A stretch of DNA of 64,000 bases from Aureivirga marina (GCF_015767265.1 NZ_JADPIB010000002.1:1-64000); one strand, 5' to 3'; shown: positions 8,216-17,103, counted from the stretch's first letter. Numbers and translations are program-made. Notes: a model not told the origin generated them from the letters alone.

Positions 8216-10531
8216 ATGAGCGATAAAAATAAACCGCATGCGCAACCTCCTGTAGAATATACAGGAATTACTACTACTAAAGTTCCAAAAACTGCTGCTG
8301 GAGTAAAAGCAGTAAAATCAGCTTTAACACATATCAAAGAAGAAGTTGGAGTTGTAAAAGGAATTGAGCTATTAGCAAAATTAAATCAAAAAGACGGATT
8401 TGATTGTCCAGGATGTGCTTGGCCAGATCCAGATGAAAAAAGAGCCTTTTTAGCTGAATATTGTGAAAATGGAGCAAAAGCTGTAGCTGAAGAAGCTACA
8501 AAAGAACGAGTAACTCCGATGTTTTTCGCTACACATAGTGTAGAGTATTTATCTGAATTATCAGATTATGAATTAGGAAAAAAAGGAAGAATTACGCATC
8601 CAATGTATTTAAAAGAAGGTTCTACTAATTATGAAGAAATCTCTTGGAAGGATGCTTTTCAATTAATTGGAAAAGAATTAAACAGTTTAAACTCTCCAGA
8701 TGAAGCTATTTTCTACACTTCTGGAAGAACAAGTAATGAAGCTGCCTTTTTATACCAATTATTTGTTCGTCAATTTGGAACAAATAATCTCCCTGATTGT
8801 TCAAATATGTGTCATGAATCTAGTGGAGCTGGACTTTCTGAAACTTTAGGAATTGGAAAAGGTTCGGTTACTTTAGATGATTTCAATCATGCAGATTTAG
8901 TAATTGTAATGGGACAAAATCCTGGAACAAATCACCCAAGAATGCTTAGTGCTTTAAAAGAAACTAAGAAAAATGGTGGAAAAATTATGTCTGTAAATCC
9001 ATTGGAGGAAGTTGGGTTAATCAATTTTACGGATCCTCAAAATCCATTAAATTGGTTTGGAGAAGGAACACATTTGACAGATTTATATTTACAAGTAAAA
9101 ATTAATGGAGATGTTGCTTTATTAAAAGCAATCATGCTTTTACTTTTAGAGGAAGAAGAAAAAAATCCTGGAACTGTTTTCGATCATAAATTTATTGAAG
9201 AACATACAAAAGGATATAACGATTTCATTTCAGACTTAAAAAAATATTCTTTTGAAGAATTAGTTCCACAAACTGGAATTGAGGAAGCAAAAATCCGTGA
9301 AGCTGCACAAATGGTTTTAGAAAATAAAAATATCATCATTTGTTGGGCAATGGGATTAACACAACACAAAAACGGTGTAGATAACATTCGAGAGGTTGTG
9401 AATTTACTTTTATTAAAAGGAAGTATTGGGAAAAAAGGAGCTGGAACTTGTCCTGTTCGTGGTCATTCAAATGTACAAGGAGACAGAACAATGGGAATTT
9501 GGGAAAAACCAAAGGAAGGATTCTTGGCAAATTTAGATAAAGAATTTGGTTTTACAGCACCAAGAAAACATGGATATGATGTTGTCGAAGCAATTGAAGC
9601 CATGCATGAAAACAAAGCAAAAGTTTTCTTTGGAATGGGTGGAAACTTTATTTCTGCAACGCCAGATACAGAATTTACAGGTGATGCTTTAAGAAATTGT
9701 AATTTAACTGTTCATGTTTCTACGAAATTGAATCGATCGCATTTAATTCATGGAAAACAAGCATTAATTTTACCTTGTATTGGAAGAACAGAAAAAGATT
9801 TACAAAAAAGTGGAGAACAATTTGTTTCAGTAGAAAATTCGATGGGAGTTGTTCACCAATCGCATGGAGATTTAAAACCACTTTCAGAACATTTATTAAG
9901 TGAACCTGCAATTGTCGCTGGATTAGCGGAAGCTACATTAAAAAATTCAAAAGTAGAATGGAGTAAACTAGTTTCTAATTATGATTTAATTCGAAATAAA
10001 ATTGAAGCTACAATTCCTGGTTTCGATAATTATAATGAGAGAGTTCGAGTAAAAGGTGGATTCTATTTACCAAACAATGCGAGAGCAAAAGATTTCAAAC
10101 CAACTCATTCAGGGAAAGCAAACTTTACCATCAATAGACCATCAGATATTGTTTTGGAAAAAGAGCAATTTTTAATGATGACAATTAGAACACATGATCA
10201 ATACAATACGACAATTTATGGATTAGATGATCGTTATCGTGGAGTTTTACATGAAAGACGTGTGGTTTTCATGAATATAGAAGATATGCAAGAAATGGGA
10301 TTAAAGAAATTAGATGAAGTAGATTTAAAAAGTCACTTCCACGGAGAAGTTCGTGAAGCACACAAATTCTTAGTAATTCCTTGTTCAATTCCTAGAAGAT
10401 GTACAGCAACTTATTTCCCTGAAACAAATGTTTTAGTTCCAATTAGAAGTAAAGCGGATATCAGTAATACTCCTACTTCAAAAACAATTATTATGACAAT
10501 TCACAAAACTGGAAATAATAAATATGCTTAG
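8216..10531 (+). CDS. FdhF/YdeP family molybdopterin oxidoreductase
   Basis: The 771-residue protein belongs to the YdeP branch of the formate dehydrogenase/DMSO reductase superfamily. Near the N-terminus is GFDCPGCAWPDP (about residues 61-72), the family's characteristic cysteine pair; the catalytic region contains SNMCHESSGAGL, where Cys-His stands near the usual Mo-ligand position; NPGTNHPRM, CPVRGHSNVQGDR and GMGGNFISATPD follow as cofactor-binding motifs. The C-terminal domain (residues about 630-760) is the molydopterin dinucleotide-binding fold. The substrate is unknown; E. coli YdeP is linked to acid resistance. Cytoplasmic, no Tat signal. It follows fdhD closely and overlaps the next small gene by 8 bp. 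Confidence 0.9.
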   Translation: MSDKNKPHAQPPVEYTGITTTKVPKTAAGVKAVKSALTHIKEEVGVVKGIELLAKLNQKDGFDCPGCAWPDPDEKRAFLAEYCENGAKAVAEEATKERVTPMFFATHSVEYLSELSDYELGKKGRITHPMYLKEGSTNYEEISWKDAFQLIGKELNSLNSPDEAIFYTSGRTSNEAAFLYQLFVRQFGTNNLPDCSNMCHESSGAGLSETLGIGKGSVTLDDFNHADLVIVMGQNPGTNHPRMLSALKETKKNGGKIMSVNPLEEVGLINFTDPQNPLNWFGEGTHLTDLYLQVKINGDVALLKAIMLLLLEEEEKNPGTVFDHKFIEEHTKGYNDFISDLKKYSFEELVPQTGIEEAKIREAAQMVLENKNIIICWAMGLTQHKNGVDNIREVVNLLLLKGSIGKKGAGTCPVRGHSNVQGDRTMGIWEKPKEGFLANLDKEFGFTAPRKHGYDVVEAIEAMHENKAKVFFGMGGNFISATPDTEFTGDALRNCNLTVHVSTKLNRSHLIHGKQALILPCIGRTEKDLQKSGEQFVSVENSMGVVHQSHGDLKPLSEHLLSEPAIVAGLAEATLKNSKVEWSKLVSNYDLIRNKIEATIPGFDNYNERVRVKGGFYLPNNARAKDFKPTHSGKANFTINRPSDIVLEKEQFLMMTIRTHDQYNTTIYGLDDRYRGVLHERRVVFMNIEDMQEMGLKKLDEVDLKSHFHGEVREAHKFLVIPCSIPRRCTATYFPETNVLVPIRSKADISNTPTSKTIIMTIHKTGNNKYA

Positions 10532-10715
10532 TATTTTAGGAATTATAAACATTCTTTTAGGTGGAATTTTTCTTTTAATTGCTTTTAAAGTGATTAATCC
10601 ATTTAAGAAAAGAAAAGATAAAAAGTTGGAAGAAGAATGGTATCAACAAAACGGAAAATTGATGAAAATTTTAGGAATTGTCATCATTCTTTTTGGTTTA
10701 CTGAATACATTTTAA
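10524..10715 (+). CDS. Small two-helix membrane protein
   Basis: A 63-residue product with two predicted membrane helices (about residues 4-24 and 46-62) separated by a strongly charged linker (KKRKDKKLEEE). Its ATG lies 8 bp inside the end of the oxidoreductase gene, which suggests translational coupling, and the shared terminator follows directly. I do not recognise a family. A membrane tether or partner for the molybdenum enzyme is possible but is inference only. Confidence 0.6.
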   Translation: MLSILGIINILLGGIFLLIAFKVINPFKKRKDKKLEEEWYQQNGKLMKILGIVIILFGLLNTF

Positions 10716-10734
10716 ACTTTTAAAAATATTTGAA

Positions 10735-10766
10735 AAAGGCTATTTCTTTATTGAGATAGTCTTTTT
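10735..10766 (+). terminator. Intrinsic terminator of the fdhD operon
   Basis: AAGGCTATTTC and GAGATAGTCTT pair (with wobble pairs) around a short loop and run into six T residues. Confidence 0.85.
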
Positions 10767-10795
10767 TATTATTTTTAGAACCAATTTTTTAAGCT

Positions 10796-11845
10796 ATGAA
10801 AAAAATATACATATGTCTTTTAATTATTTTCTTTTTTTCATGTGAAAAAGAGGAATCTACAACTGTAAACACTTGTGAAAATCCCATTGAAATTGCAGAA
10901 GAAAAAATCAAAGGTGGTTCTATTTTACAAACTTGGCAATTAGCAGAAGAATTTAAAAATTTACATTTACATGAAAAAACAAATGCAAATTGGATTGCGC
11001 TTGCTCCTTTAATTAGTATTAATAAAATAAATGAAGAACCTGTTAGACCTTTTAAATTCCCTGTAAATGAGGAAATTTATAAAATGCATCGAATTATTAA
11101 AAATGTTCGTTTAAACGGAATTCAACAAATTATGATTAAACCTTTGACAAGTTTTTGGTCAGTAAATGGTGGACATTATTGGGTAGATTTCTATGTGGAA
11201 ACAGAAGAAGAATGGGAAGAAATTGAAATAGCATATGAAGAATTTTATTATGCAATTGCACAACTTTCACTTTTTTATCCAGAATTTAAAATTTTATCAA
11301 TTGGAAATGAATTAAAAGCATTTTCTTTAAGAAGGCCTCATTTTTTTTCAAGATTGGCAAAGCAGCTTAAAAATGATTTTCCAAATTTAAAACTTACTTA
11401 TAGTTCTAATTGGGATGAATTTTCAAACATTACTTTTTGGGAAGATTTAGATTATATTGGCGTAAATTCTTATTTTCCTTTAATTAATAAAAAAACACCT
11501 TCCGTAAAGGAAATTGAAACAGCTTTTCAACCAATCAAAGAAATATTACAAGATTTTAGTTGTACCAATCAGAAACCTGTCCTTTTTACAGAATATGGAT
11601 TTCGAAGTATTGATTATGCAGCTTGGAAACATTGGGAACTTCCAGAAACTTCTTCCAATGTAAATTTTGATGCACAAAATAATGGTTATCAAGGATTTTA
11701 TAATACTTTTTGGAAAGAAGATTGGATATATGGTGGATTTTTTTGGGAATGGTATTTTGATGAAATTCCAGAACCTAATAATACACGTTGGATAGTAAAT
11801 AATAAACCTGTAGAAAAAATTATTCAAGAAGTTTATTCTAAATAA
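10796..11845 (+). CDS. GH113-like glycoside hydrolase lipoprotein
   Basis: The 349-residue protein opens with a lipoprotein signal (hydrophobic residues 4-14, lipobox FFSC with Cys at about 16), so it should be anchored in a membrane facing the periplasm or outside. The remainder reads as a TIM-barrel glycosidase of the GH113 type: SIGNEL (about residue 168) supplies the likely acid/base Glu and FTEYGF (about 255) the likely nucleophile Glu, with aromatic GGFFWEWYFD near the C-terminus at the substrate cleft. GH113 members are known mannanases; the actual substrate here is unproven. It stands alone between two terminated units. Confidence 0.75.
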   Translation: MKKIYICLLIIFFFSCEKEESTTVNTCENPIEIAEEKIKGGSILQTWQLAEEFKNLHLHEKTNANWIALAPLISINKINEEPVRPFKFPVNEEIYKMHRIIKNVRLNGIQQIMIKPLTSFWSVNGGHYWVDFYVETEEEWEEIEIAYEEFYYAIAQLSLFYPEFKILSIGNELKAFSLRRPHFFSRLAKQLKNDFPNLKLTYSSNWDEFSNITFWEDLDYIGVNSYFPLINKKTPSVKEIETAFQPIKEILQDFSCTNQKPVLFTEYGFRSIDYAAWKHWELPETSSNVNFDAQNNGYQGFYNTFWKEDWIYGGFFWEWYFDEIPEPNNTRWIVNNKPVEKIIQEVYSK

Positions 11846-11871
11846 ATACAAGGATTTACGGTTTCCCGTAA

Positions 11872-11900
11872 TTGATAATTCAACGGTTTAATTATATTTG
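11872..11900 (+). promoter_or_regulatory. Promoter of the arrestin-like gene
   Basis: TTG (11872-11874), 18 bases, then TATATTTG (11893-11900): a good match to the Bacteroidota -33/-7 promoter. The predicted start site is near 11905, with a leader of about 25 nt. Confidence 0.6.
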
Positions 11901-11929
11901 GCTACAAAAATTAACATAAACAAAAAAAT

Positions 11930-12409
11930 ATGGGACTATTTGACTCAATTAAAAAAGCAGCAAATTTTATTACAGGAAATGGAGCTGATGTAAAAGTATT
12001 TTTAAATCCAGAAGTGGATACAAAAATTAATGGAAGTTTACCATTAATTATTAAAGTAAGAGTGAAAGATAGTGAAATCGAAATGGATCATCTATATTTA
12101 AAAGTTCGTGCACACGAAACGGTAGATGTTTCTAAAGTAGAATATGAAATTGAAGATGGAGAATTTGAAAGAGATGTAGAGCATATTAAAAAAACTTCGG
12201 AAACTTATAGTGCTTCTTATGAAGTATCGGGACCACAAAATTTGGAAGCAGAAACAGAATATACTTTCGAATTTGATTGTCCAATTCCACAAGATGTTCC
12301 TTTAACTTATCACGGAGTTCATGCTTGGCATGAGTGGGAATTCTATGCGGGAGTAGATTGTTCAGGAAACGATCCAGATTCTGGTTGGAATGCGATTGTA
12401 ATTCGATAA
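11930..12409 (+). CDS. Spo0M/arrestin-like conserved protein
   Basis: A 159-residue cytoplasmic protein without signal peptide or membrane segment. The predicted all-beta make-up, with alternating hydrophobic strands (VKVFLNPEVD, LPLIIKVRVKD, EYTFEFDCPIP, WEFYAGVDCSG), and the opening MGLFDSIKKAA resemble SpoOM-like arrestin-fold proteins. The family's molecular role outside Bacillus is not established. It has its own promoter and terminator. The fold assignment is my reading of the pattern and needs a profile search. Confidence 0.55.
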   Translation: MGLFDSIKKAANFITGNGADVKVFLNPEVDTKINGSLPLIIKVRVKDSEIEMDHLYLKVRAHETVDVSKVEYEIEDGEFERDVEHIKKTSETYSASYEVSGPQNLEAETEYTFEFDCPIPQDVPLTYHGVHAWHEWEFYAGVDCSGNDPDSGWNAIVIR

Positions 12410-12414
12410 AAAAT

Positions 12415-12452
12415 AAAAAAGGTTGTATCTAGTAATGGATTCAACCTTTTTT
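12415..12452 (+). terminator. Intrinsic terminator of the arrestin-like gene
   Basis: AAAAAAGGTTG and CAACCTTTTTT form an 11-bp stem, extended by an inner ATC/GAT pairing. Confidence 0.85.
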
Positions 12453-12489
12453 ATAATTACTTATAATATATTTTTTATTCAAAAAAGTA

Positions 12490-12525
12490 AAAAAGGATGT
12501 ACCTATAGAAGAATACACCCTTTAA
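12490..12525 (-). terminator. Intrinsic terminator of the HdeD-like gene
   Basis: On the minus strand GGGTGTA and TACATCC pair (one G-U wobble) and are followed by six T residues. The wobble is only allowed in the minus-strand RNA, which fixes the direction. Confidence 0.75.
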
Positions 12526-12558
12526 TTATGAAAAAAAAATTACTCTCAAATTTTTGTA

Positions 12559-13131
12559 TTAGGACTGCTTTTGATTTCGATGATGATCATCTTTCATTTT
12601 CTTAAGTTCTAATCCCCAAATCATATTTGCAAAACCAAAAATGATTGCAAAAGCTCCGATTAACACTGTTAATGTTAAAGATTCTTTTAATGGATTTGCA
12701 ATAATAACTAAAGCCACAAAACAGGTTAAAACTCCAGCAAGGAACATGATTAACCAATTAAATCGACTTTCTTTTCGAAAACGAAATGCATTCCAAATCA
12801 AAGTTATTGCACCAAATAAAGCCCAAACTCCGATAAAAATTGTAAACAATGAGGCTGTTGCAACTGTTGTTGCGTATGGGTAAGAAAGCACCATAATACC
12901 AAATAAAATATCGATGATACTTATAAAAAGTGTCCAAGTCCAATACTTTCTTCTAGTGTTTGATAAAGACATTACAATAAGAAAAATTCCCGATGTCAAC
13001 GCTACCAAACCTGCATAAAGTACTAAAACTAAAACTGCTTCTTGAGGATTTGCTACTGCAAACATTCCGAACAGAATTAAAATCAATCCTCGCAAGGTCA
13101 CCATCCACCAGTTTTTAAAAAAACTATCCAT
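12559..13131 (-). CDS. HdeD family membrane protein (DUF308)
   Basis: The 190-residue product has six predicted membrane helices in three hairpins, with recurring DUF308 signatures (LILFGMFAVANP, DILFGIMVLSYP, LVIIANP) in which a helix end bears a conserved Pro. The N-terminal FFKNWWMVTLRGL is typical of flavobacterial HdeD-like proteins. E. coli HdeD contributes to acid resistance at high cell density; function here is by family only. The C-terminal tail is charged and His-rich. Monocistronic, with a terminator. Confidence 0.85.
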   Translation of the reverse strand: MDSFFKNWWMVTLRGLILILFGMFAVANPQEAVLVLVLYAGLVALTSGIFLIVMSLSNTRRKYWTWTLFISIIDILFGIMVLSYPYATTVATASLFTIFIGVWALFGAITLIWNAFRFRKESRFNWLIMFLAGVLTCFVALVIIANPLKESLTLTVLIGAFAIIFGFANMIWGLELKKMKDDHHRNQKQS

Positions 13132-13286
13132 ATCTGATTGATTATAAGAACTTTAATAAAAATAACACTTTTGATTTTTAATTAAAAATAGAAATACTGT
13201 TAAATTTTAGTTTTAACAATTATTTTCACATTTCAGTTCTTTAAAAAAGCTTTCTATTTTCTTTCTATTCATCTTTTTGATTTCTC

Positions 13287-13294
13287 TATATTTG
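13287..13294 (+). promoter_or_regulatory. -7 box of the ABC-F gene
   Basis: TATATTTG; the predicted start site is near 13299, giving an 18-nt leader. An imperfect -33 element (TTTC, 13262-13265) lies 21 bases upstream. Confidence 0.55.
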
Positions 13295-13316
13295 CAAAAA
13301 TTTTAAAAGAACAAGA

Positions 13317-14948
13317 ATGATTTCAATTGATGCTCTTGCAGTAGAATTTAGTGGAACAACACTTTTTAATAATGTTTCTTTTGTTGTAAATGAAACAGAT
13401 AAAATCGCCTTAATGGGAAAAAACGGGGCTGGAAAATCAACTTTAATGAAAATTATTGCTGGAATCCAGAAACCAACAAAAGGAAATGTTTCCTATCCAA
13501 AAGACACTGTAATTGCATATTTACCTCAGCATCTTTTAACGGAAGATAATTGTACTGTTCGAGAAGAAGCTGCAAAAGCTTTTAGTTCAATTTTTGCAAT
13601 GCGAGATGAAATTGAAGCTTTAAATAAAGAATTAGAAACAAGAACAGATTATGAATCGGATAGCTATATGAAAGTTATTGAGCGTGTTTCTGATTTAAGT
13701 GAAAAATTTTATGCAATTGAAGAAATCAATTACGATGCAGAAGTAGAAAAAGCACTTGCAGGTTTAGGTTTTGAAAGAGAAGATTATGATAAACCAACAA
13801 GTGAATTTAGTGGAGGATGGAGAATGCGTATTGAATTAGCGAAAATTCTTCTTCAAAAACCAGATTTAATTTTAATGGATGAGCCAACAAACCATTTAGA
13901 TATCGAATCGGTTCATTGGTTGGAAGATTTCTTAGTAAATCATGCAAATGCTGTTATTGTAATTTCTCACGACAGAGCTTTTGTGGATAATATTACAAAT
14001 AGAACAATTGAAGTTACTATGGGAAGAATTTACGATTATAAAGTAAATTATTCTCATTATTTAGAATTAAGACAAGAAAGAAGAGAACAACAGCAAAAAG
14101 CATACGAAGAACAACAAAAATTTATTGCTGATACACAAGCTTTCATCGATCGTTTCAAAGGAACTTATTCTAAAACGTTACAAGTTCAATCTAGAGTTAA
14201 AATGCTGGAGAAATTAGATATTATTGAAGTAGATGAAGTAGATTCTTCTGCTTTACGATTGAAATTTCCTCCTGCACCACGTTCAGGAAAATATCCTGTA
14301 ACAGCTTCTGATGTTGCTAAAAAATATGAAGATCATTTGGTTTTCTCTGATGCTACTGTTACGATTGAAAGAGGACAAAAAGTTGCTTTTGTTGGTAAAA
14401 ATGGAGCTGGAAAATCTACGATGGTGAAAGCAATCATGAATGAAATTCCTGTGGAAGGAAATTTAGAGATTGGACATAATGTGAAAATCGGATATTTCGC
14501 ACAAAATCAAGCCTCACTTTTAGATGAAAGTTTGACTATCTTCCAAACAATTGATCAAATCGCGGAAGGAGATATTCGAAATCAAATTAAAAATCTTCTT
14601 GGAGCTTTTATGTTTGGTGGAGATGTTTCTCAAAAGAAGGTAAAAGTACTTTCTGGAGGAGAAAAAACTCGTTTGGCTTTACTGAAGCTTTTATTAGAAC
14701 CTGTAAATCTTTTAATTCTGGATGAGCCAACCAATCATTTAGATTTAAGAACTAAAGATATTTTAAAACAAGCTTTATTAGATTTTGATGGAACGCTTAT
14801 TTTAGTTTCGCATGATCGTGATTTCTTGAGTGGATTAGCTGATAAAGTTTTTGAATTTGGAAATCAAAAAATTAAAGAGCATTTCGAAGGAATTGACGCT
14901 TTCTTAGAAGCAAAGAAAATGGAAAATCTGAGAGAAATTGAAAAATAA
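13317..14948 (+). CDS. ABC-F family ATPase (ribosome-associated type)
   Basis: A 543-residue protein with two nucleotide-binding domains and no membrane segment, the layout of ABC-F translation factors (EttA/YbiT/Uup group). Domain 1 has Walker A GKNGAGKST (about residues 35-43), signature SGGWRMR and Walker B ILMDEPTNHLD; domain 2 repeats them as GKNGAGKST (about 361), SGGEKTRLAL and LILDEPTNHLD. The charged linker between them (about residues 240-300, rich in Glu/Gln/Lys) is the P-site-tRNA interaction motif region. The lack of an extended linker or C-terminal extension argues against a dedicated antibiotic-resistance type. Confidence 0.92.
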   Translation: MISIDALAVEFSGTTLFNNVSFVVNETDKIALMGKNGAGKSTLMKIIAGIQKPTKGNVSYPKDTVIAYLPQHLLTEDNCTVREEAAKAFSSIFAMRDEIEALNKELETRTDYESDSYMKVIERVSDLSEKFYAIEEINYDAEVEKALAGLGFEREDYDKPTSEFSGGWRMRIELAKILLQKPDLILMDEPTNHLDIESVHWLEDFLVNHANAVIVISHDRAFVDNITNRTIEVTMGRIYDYKVNYSHYLELRQERREQQQKAYEEQQKFIADTQAFIDRFKGTYSKTLQVQSRVKMLEKLDIIEVDEVDSSALRLKFPPAPRSGKYPVTASDVAKKYEDHLVFSDATVTIERGQKVAFVGKNGAGKSTMVKAIMNEIPVEGNLEIGHNVKIGYFAQNQASLLDESLTIFQTIDQIAEGDIRNQIKNLLGAFMFGGDVSQKKVKVLSGGEKTRLALLKLLLEPVNLLILDEPTNHLDLRTKDILKQALLDFDGTLILVSHDRDFLSGLADKVFEFGNQKIKEHFEGIDAFLEAKKMENLREIEK

Positions 14949-14955
14949 TATTACA

Positions 14956-14990
14956 AAAAGGAAGTCGATTTTGACTTCCTTTTTTTTATT
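14956..14990. terminator. Bidirectional terminator between ABC-F and yiaA-like genes
   Basis: AAAAGGAAGTC and GACTTCCTTTT form a perfect 11-bp stem with a six-base loop; T runs exist on both strands, serving the two convergent genes. Confidence 0.85.
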
Positions 14991-14994
14991 ATAC

Positions 14995-15420
14995 TTATTT
15001 TTCTTGTGAATCTCTTACATTTTTCTGTACCGCAATTGCTGCAAATAAACTTAAAATAAAAGCCATTCCAAAGAATCCTTTTTCACTTAATAATAAAGTT
15101 GCATTCCATAATCCTACAACTAATAAAATTAAAGATATAATTGCTCCTCCCCAAATAATTCCATAATACAAATCGGAAACTTTTATTCCTTCCATTTTAT
15201 CTCTCACATTTTTCTGAACAGAGATTGCAGAGAATAATCCAAATAATAAAATTGTAAAATAATATCCTTTTTCATTTAATTGCATTTCAGCATTCCATAA
15301 TCCAATATTATAAGAAACAACGCCAATTAATAATGCAAACCATGAAGCTCCAATAAATGCATTTGTAGGTTTATATTTACTTTCTTTTTCTCTTTTTAAA
15401 ATTATTTTTTCTTCTTTCAT
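14995..15420 (-). CDS. YiaA/YiaB family inner membrane protein
   Basis: The 141-residue protein is an internal duplication of a two-helix unit: each half has a first helix ending in GLWNA, a second helix after EKG(Y/F)(Y/F), and the closing signature A(I/V)(S/A)VQKNVRD. That signature defines the YiaAB domain. Four membrane helices are predicted, with a charged N-terminus. The biological role is unknown. It stands alone, convergent with the ABC-F gene. Confidence 0.88.
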   Translation of the reverse strand: MKEEKIILKREKESKYKPTNAFIGASWFALLIGVVSYNIGLWNAEMQLNEKGYYFTILLFGLFSAISVQKNVRDKMEGIKVSDLYYGIIWGGAIISLILLVVGLWNATLLLSEKGFFGMAFILSLFAAIAVQKNVRDSQEK

Positions 15421-15554
15421 TTTTTTGTTTTTTCTAGTTTTTCAATCTTTTTTATGTTGCTAATAAAAGTAATTCATTTTATAACAAAACTAAATTTTAA
15501 TATTTTAACAAATCTATAACATAGCTAAATTCAACTTAAATACATTTGTTTTAA

Positions 15555-16523
15555 CTACTCTCCTCTAAAATATTGGATTGCTTCTTTCATGGAATCTTTC
15601 ACATCAGAAATCGTTGGTGTAAAACCTATTTTTCTTAATTTTTCATCGTTGACGTCCATATCAAAACACATCATATCAATTGCTAAAGGCGGGAAAATTT
15701 CGGAATTAAATAATGAAATAAAATTTGCTAAAAACAATCCAAAATTTCTATGCATATTAATTTCTTTTGCTTGTTTCTTTCTAATTTTGTCCAATTCTCT
15801 TTTTAATTCTAGCCATGTTAAAGTATATCCTTTCAACAAAAAAGTTTCGTTTTTAATTTCAGAATATTCTGCAAAAAACACAAAAGCTTTTCCAATATCT
15901 CTGGTATCAACGAGAGCTACTTTTGCTTTTCCTTTATTTATTAAAAGACTAAATCCTTTTTTATGCATTTCGTACATTGGTTTAAAAAAAGAAGTGTTTG
16001 TTTCCCATTTTCCAATTGTGCTTGCAGGTTGAAGAATGATATAATCTACAGTTGATTTTTCACATATTTCTTTAAAAATCTTCTCTTTTTCAATATGTGT
16101 TCTCTGAAAATCATACGTTGGTTTATACTCTAAAGTTTCTTTCTTTATCGGGTGCTTTATAAACCCATAAACTTCAACAGTACTCAACAAAAAGAATCGC
16201 TTCACTCCTACTTTTATAGCAGCCTTTGTTATTTTTCTAATTAAATCAACCGAAGTTTTATTCAATTCTTTTAAAGAAGCTCCAATTTTGACAGAAGCAA
16301 TGCAATTCACCAATAAATCTTGATTTTCAAAAGCATTTTCCAATTCTTTTTCATTAGAAAAATCAGTCGTGAGGATTTCATCACAGAATTGTTCAATTCT
16401 CTTATAATTACTTTCTTTTCTTACAACAATTTTCACTTTATAGTCTGCTAAAAAAAATTGTTCCACAACATGGCTTCCAATAAATCCGGTTGCTCCAACA
16501 ATTATTACTTTTTTAGTTTTCAT
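15555..16523 (-). CDS. Atypical short-chain dehydrogenase / NAD-dependent epimerase-like protein
   Basis: From the ATG at 16523 (preceded by AAGGAAAT) the protein is 322 residues; a longer frame starts 42 bases upstream but lacks support. The N-terminus has the Rossmann glycine motif GATGFIGSH (residues about 9-17), so it binds NAD(P). Serine/threonine around LLSTVEVYG fits the extended SDR fold, but where the family normally has YxxxK the sequence reads THIEK, so the usual catalytic Tyr is missing. It may be an atypical SDR working as a binding or regulatory protein, or may use other residues. The substrate is unknown. The 21-bp tandem array lies just upstream. Confidence 0.75.
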   Translation of the reverse strand: MKTKKVIIVGATGFIGSHVVEQFFLADYKVKIVVRKESNYKRIEQFCDEILTTDFSNEKELENAFENQDLLVNCIASVKIGASLKELNKTSVDLIRKITKAAIKVGVKRFFLLSTVEVYGFIKHPIKKETLEYKPTYDFQRTHIEKEKIFKEICEKSTVDYIILQPASTIGKWETNTSFFKPMYEMHKKGFSLLINKGKAKVALVDTRDIGKAFVFFAEYSEIKNETFLLKGYTLTWLELKRELDKIRKKQAKEINMHRNFGLFLANFISLFNSEIFPPLAIDMMCFDMDVNDEKLRKIGFTPTISDVKDSMKEAIQYFRGE

Positions 16524-16660
16524 TTGATTTCCTTTTAATGTTTTATAAATATAAAAGGATTTCAAAAATTTTGGGATTGTTATATATGATTAAATCTTAA
16601 AGTATTTAATTTCAATTCTTTCTTTAATATAAGAAGCAATATTTTTTATTATTACTAATA

Positions 16661-16954
16661 GCATTTGCACAAAACTACTCTGCATTCGCATAAAACTACT
16701 CTGCATTCGCATAAAACTGCTCTGCATTTGCACAAAACTGCTCTGCATTTGCATAAAACTACTCTGCATTCGCACAAAACTACTCTGCATTCGCATAAAA
16801 CTGCTCTGCATTTGCACAAAACTGCTCTGCATTTGCATAAAACTACTCTGCATTCGCACAAAACTACTCTGCATTCGCATAAAACTGCTCTGCATTTGCA
16901 CAAAACTGCTCTGCATTTGCACAAAACTGCTCTGCATTTGCACAAAACTGGTCT
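16661..16954. repeat. 14-copy 21-bp tandem array with 84-bp higher-order structure
   Basis: Fourteen units of 21 bp start every 21 bases from 16661 to 16934. Each reads GCATTYGCAYAAAACT followed by RCTCT, with three variable positions (6, 10 and 17). Scored at those positions the order is TCA, CTA, CTG, TCG, TTA, CCA, CTG, TCG, TTA, CCA, CTG, TCG, TCG, TCG: a four-unit block CTG-TCG-TTA-CCA repeats twice and starts a third time, so the array also grew in 84-bp steps. There are no unique spacers, so it is not a CRISPR. Open frames through the array are by-products of the 3n period. Confidence 0.95.
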
Positions 16955-17012
16955 ATAATAGCATAAAACAATAAATGCTATGAATCATTCATTTTTTTCT
17001 TAATAAAAAAAC

Positions 17013-17042
17013 AGCACTCTGCATACACAAAGCACTGTTTTG
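17013..17042 (-). terminator. Intrinsic terminator of the msrB pair
   Basis: On the minus strand AAAACAG and CTGTTTT pair around a 20-base loop and run into seven T residues. A second perfect hairpin (AACGTTTT-N6-AAAACGTT, 17073-17094) lies closer to the gene end. Confidence 0.65.
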
Positions 17043-17103
17043 AACTATTTTTTAAGAATCTTAAAAAGATAAAACGTTTTGATTATAAAACGTTACCTTA
17101 ATT

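Noticed and set aside
12423-12605. 60-codon plus-strand frame after the arrestin-like gene
   Set aside because: It runs through two terminators and the end of the HdeD gene and has no sensible protein features.
16661-16954. CRISPR array
   Set aside because: Units are directly adjacent with no unique spacers, and no cas genes are present.
16590-16958. Long open frames on both strands through the 21-bp array
   Set aside because: The unit length is a multiple of three and contains no stop in several frames, so all frames stay open by construction; the encoded peptides are pure repeats with no start context.
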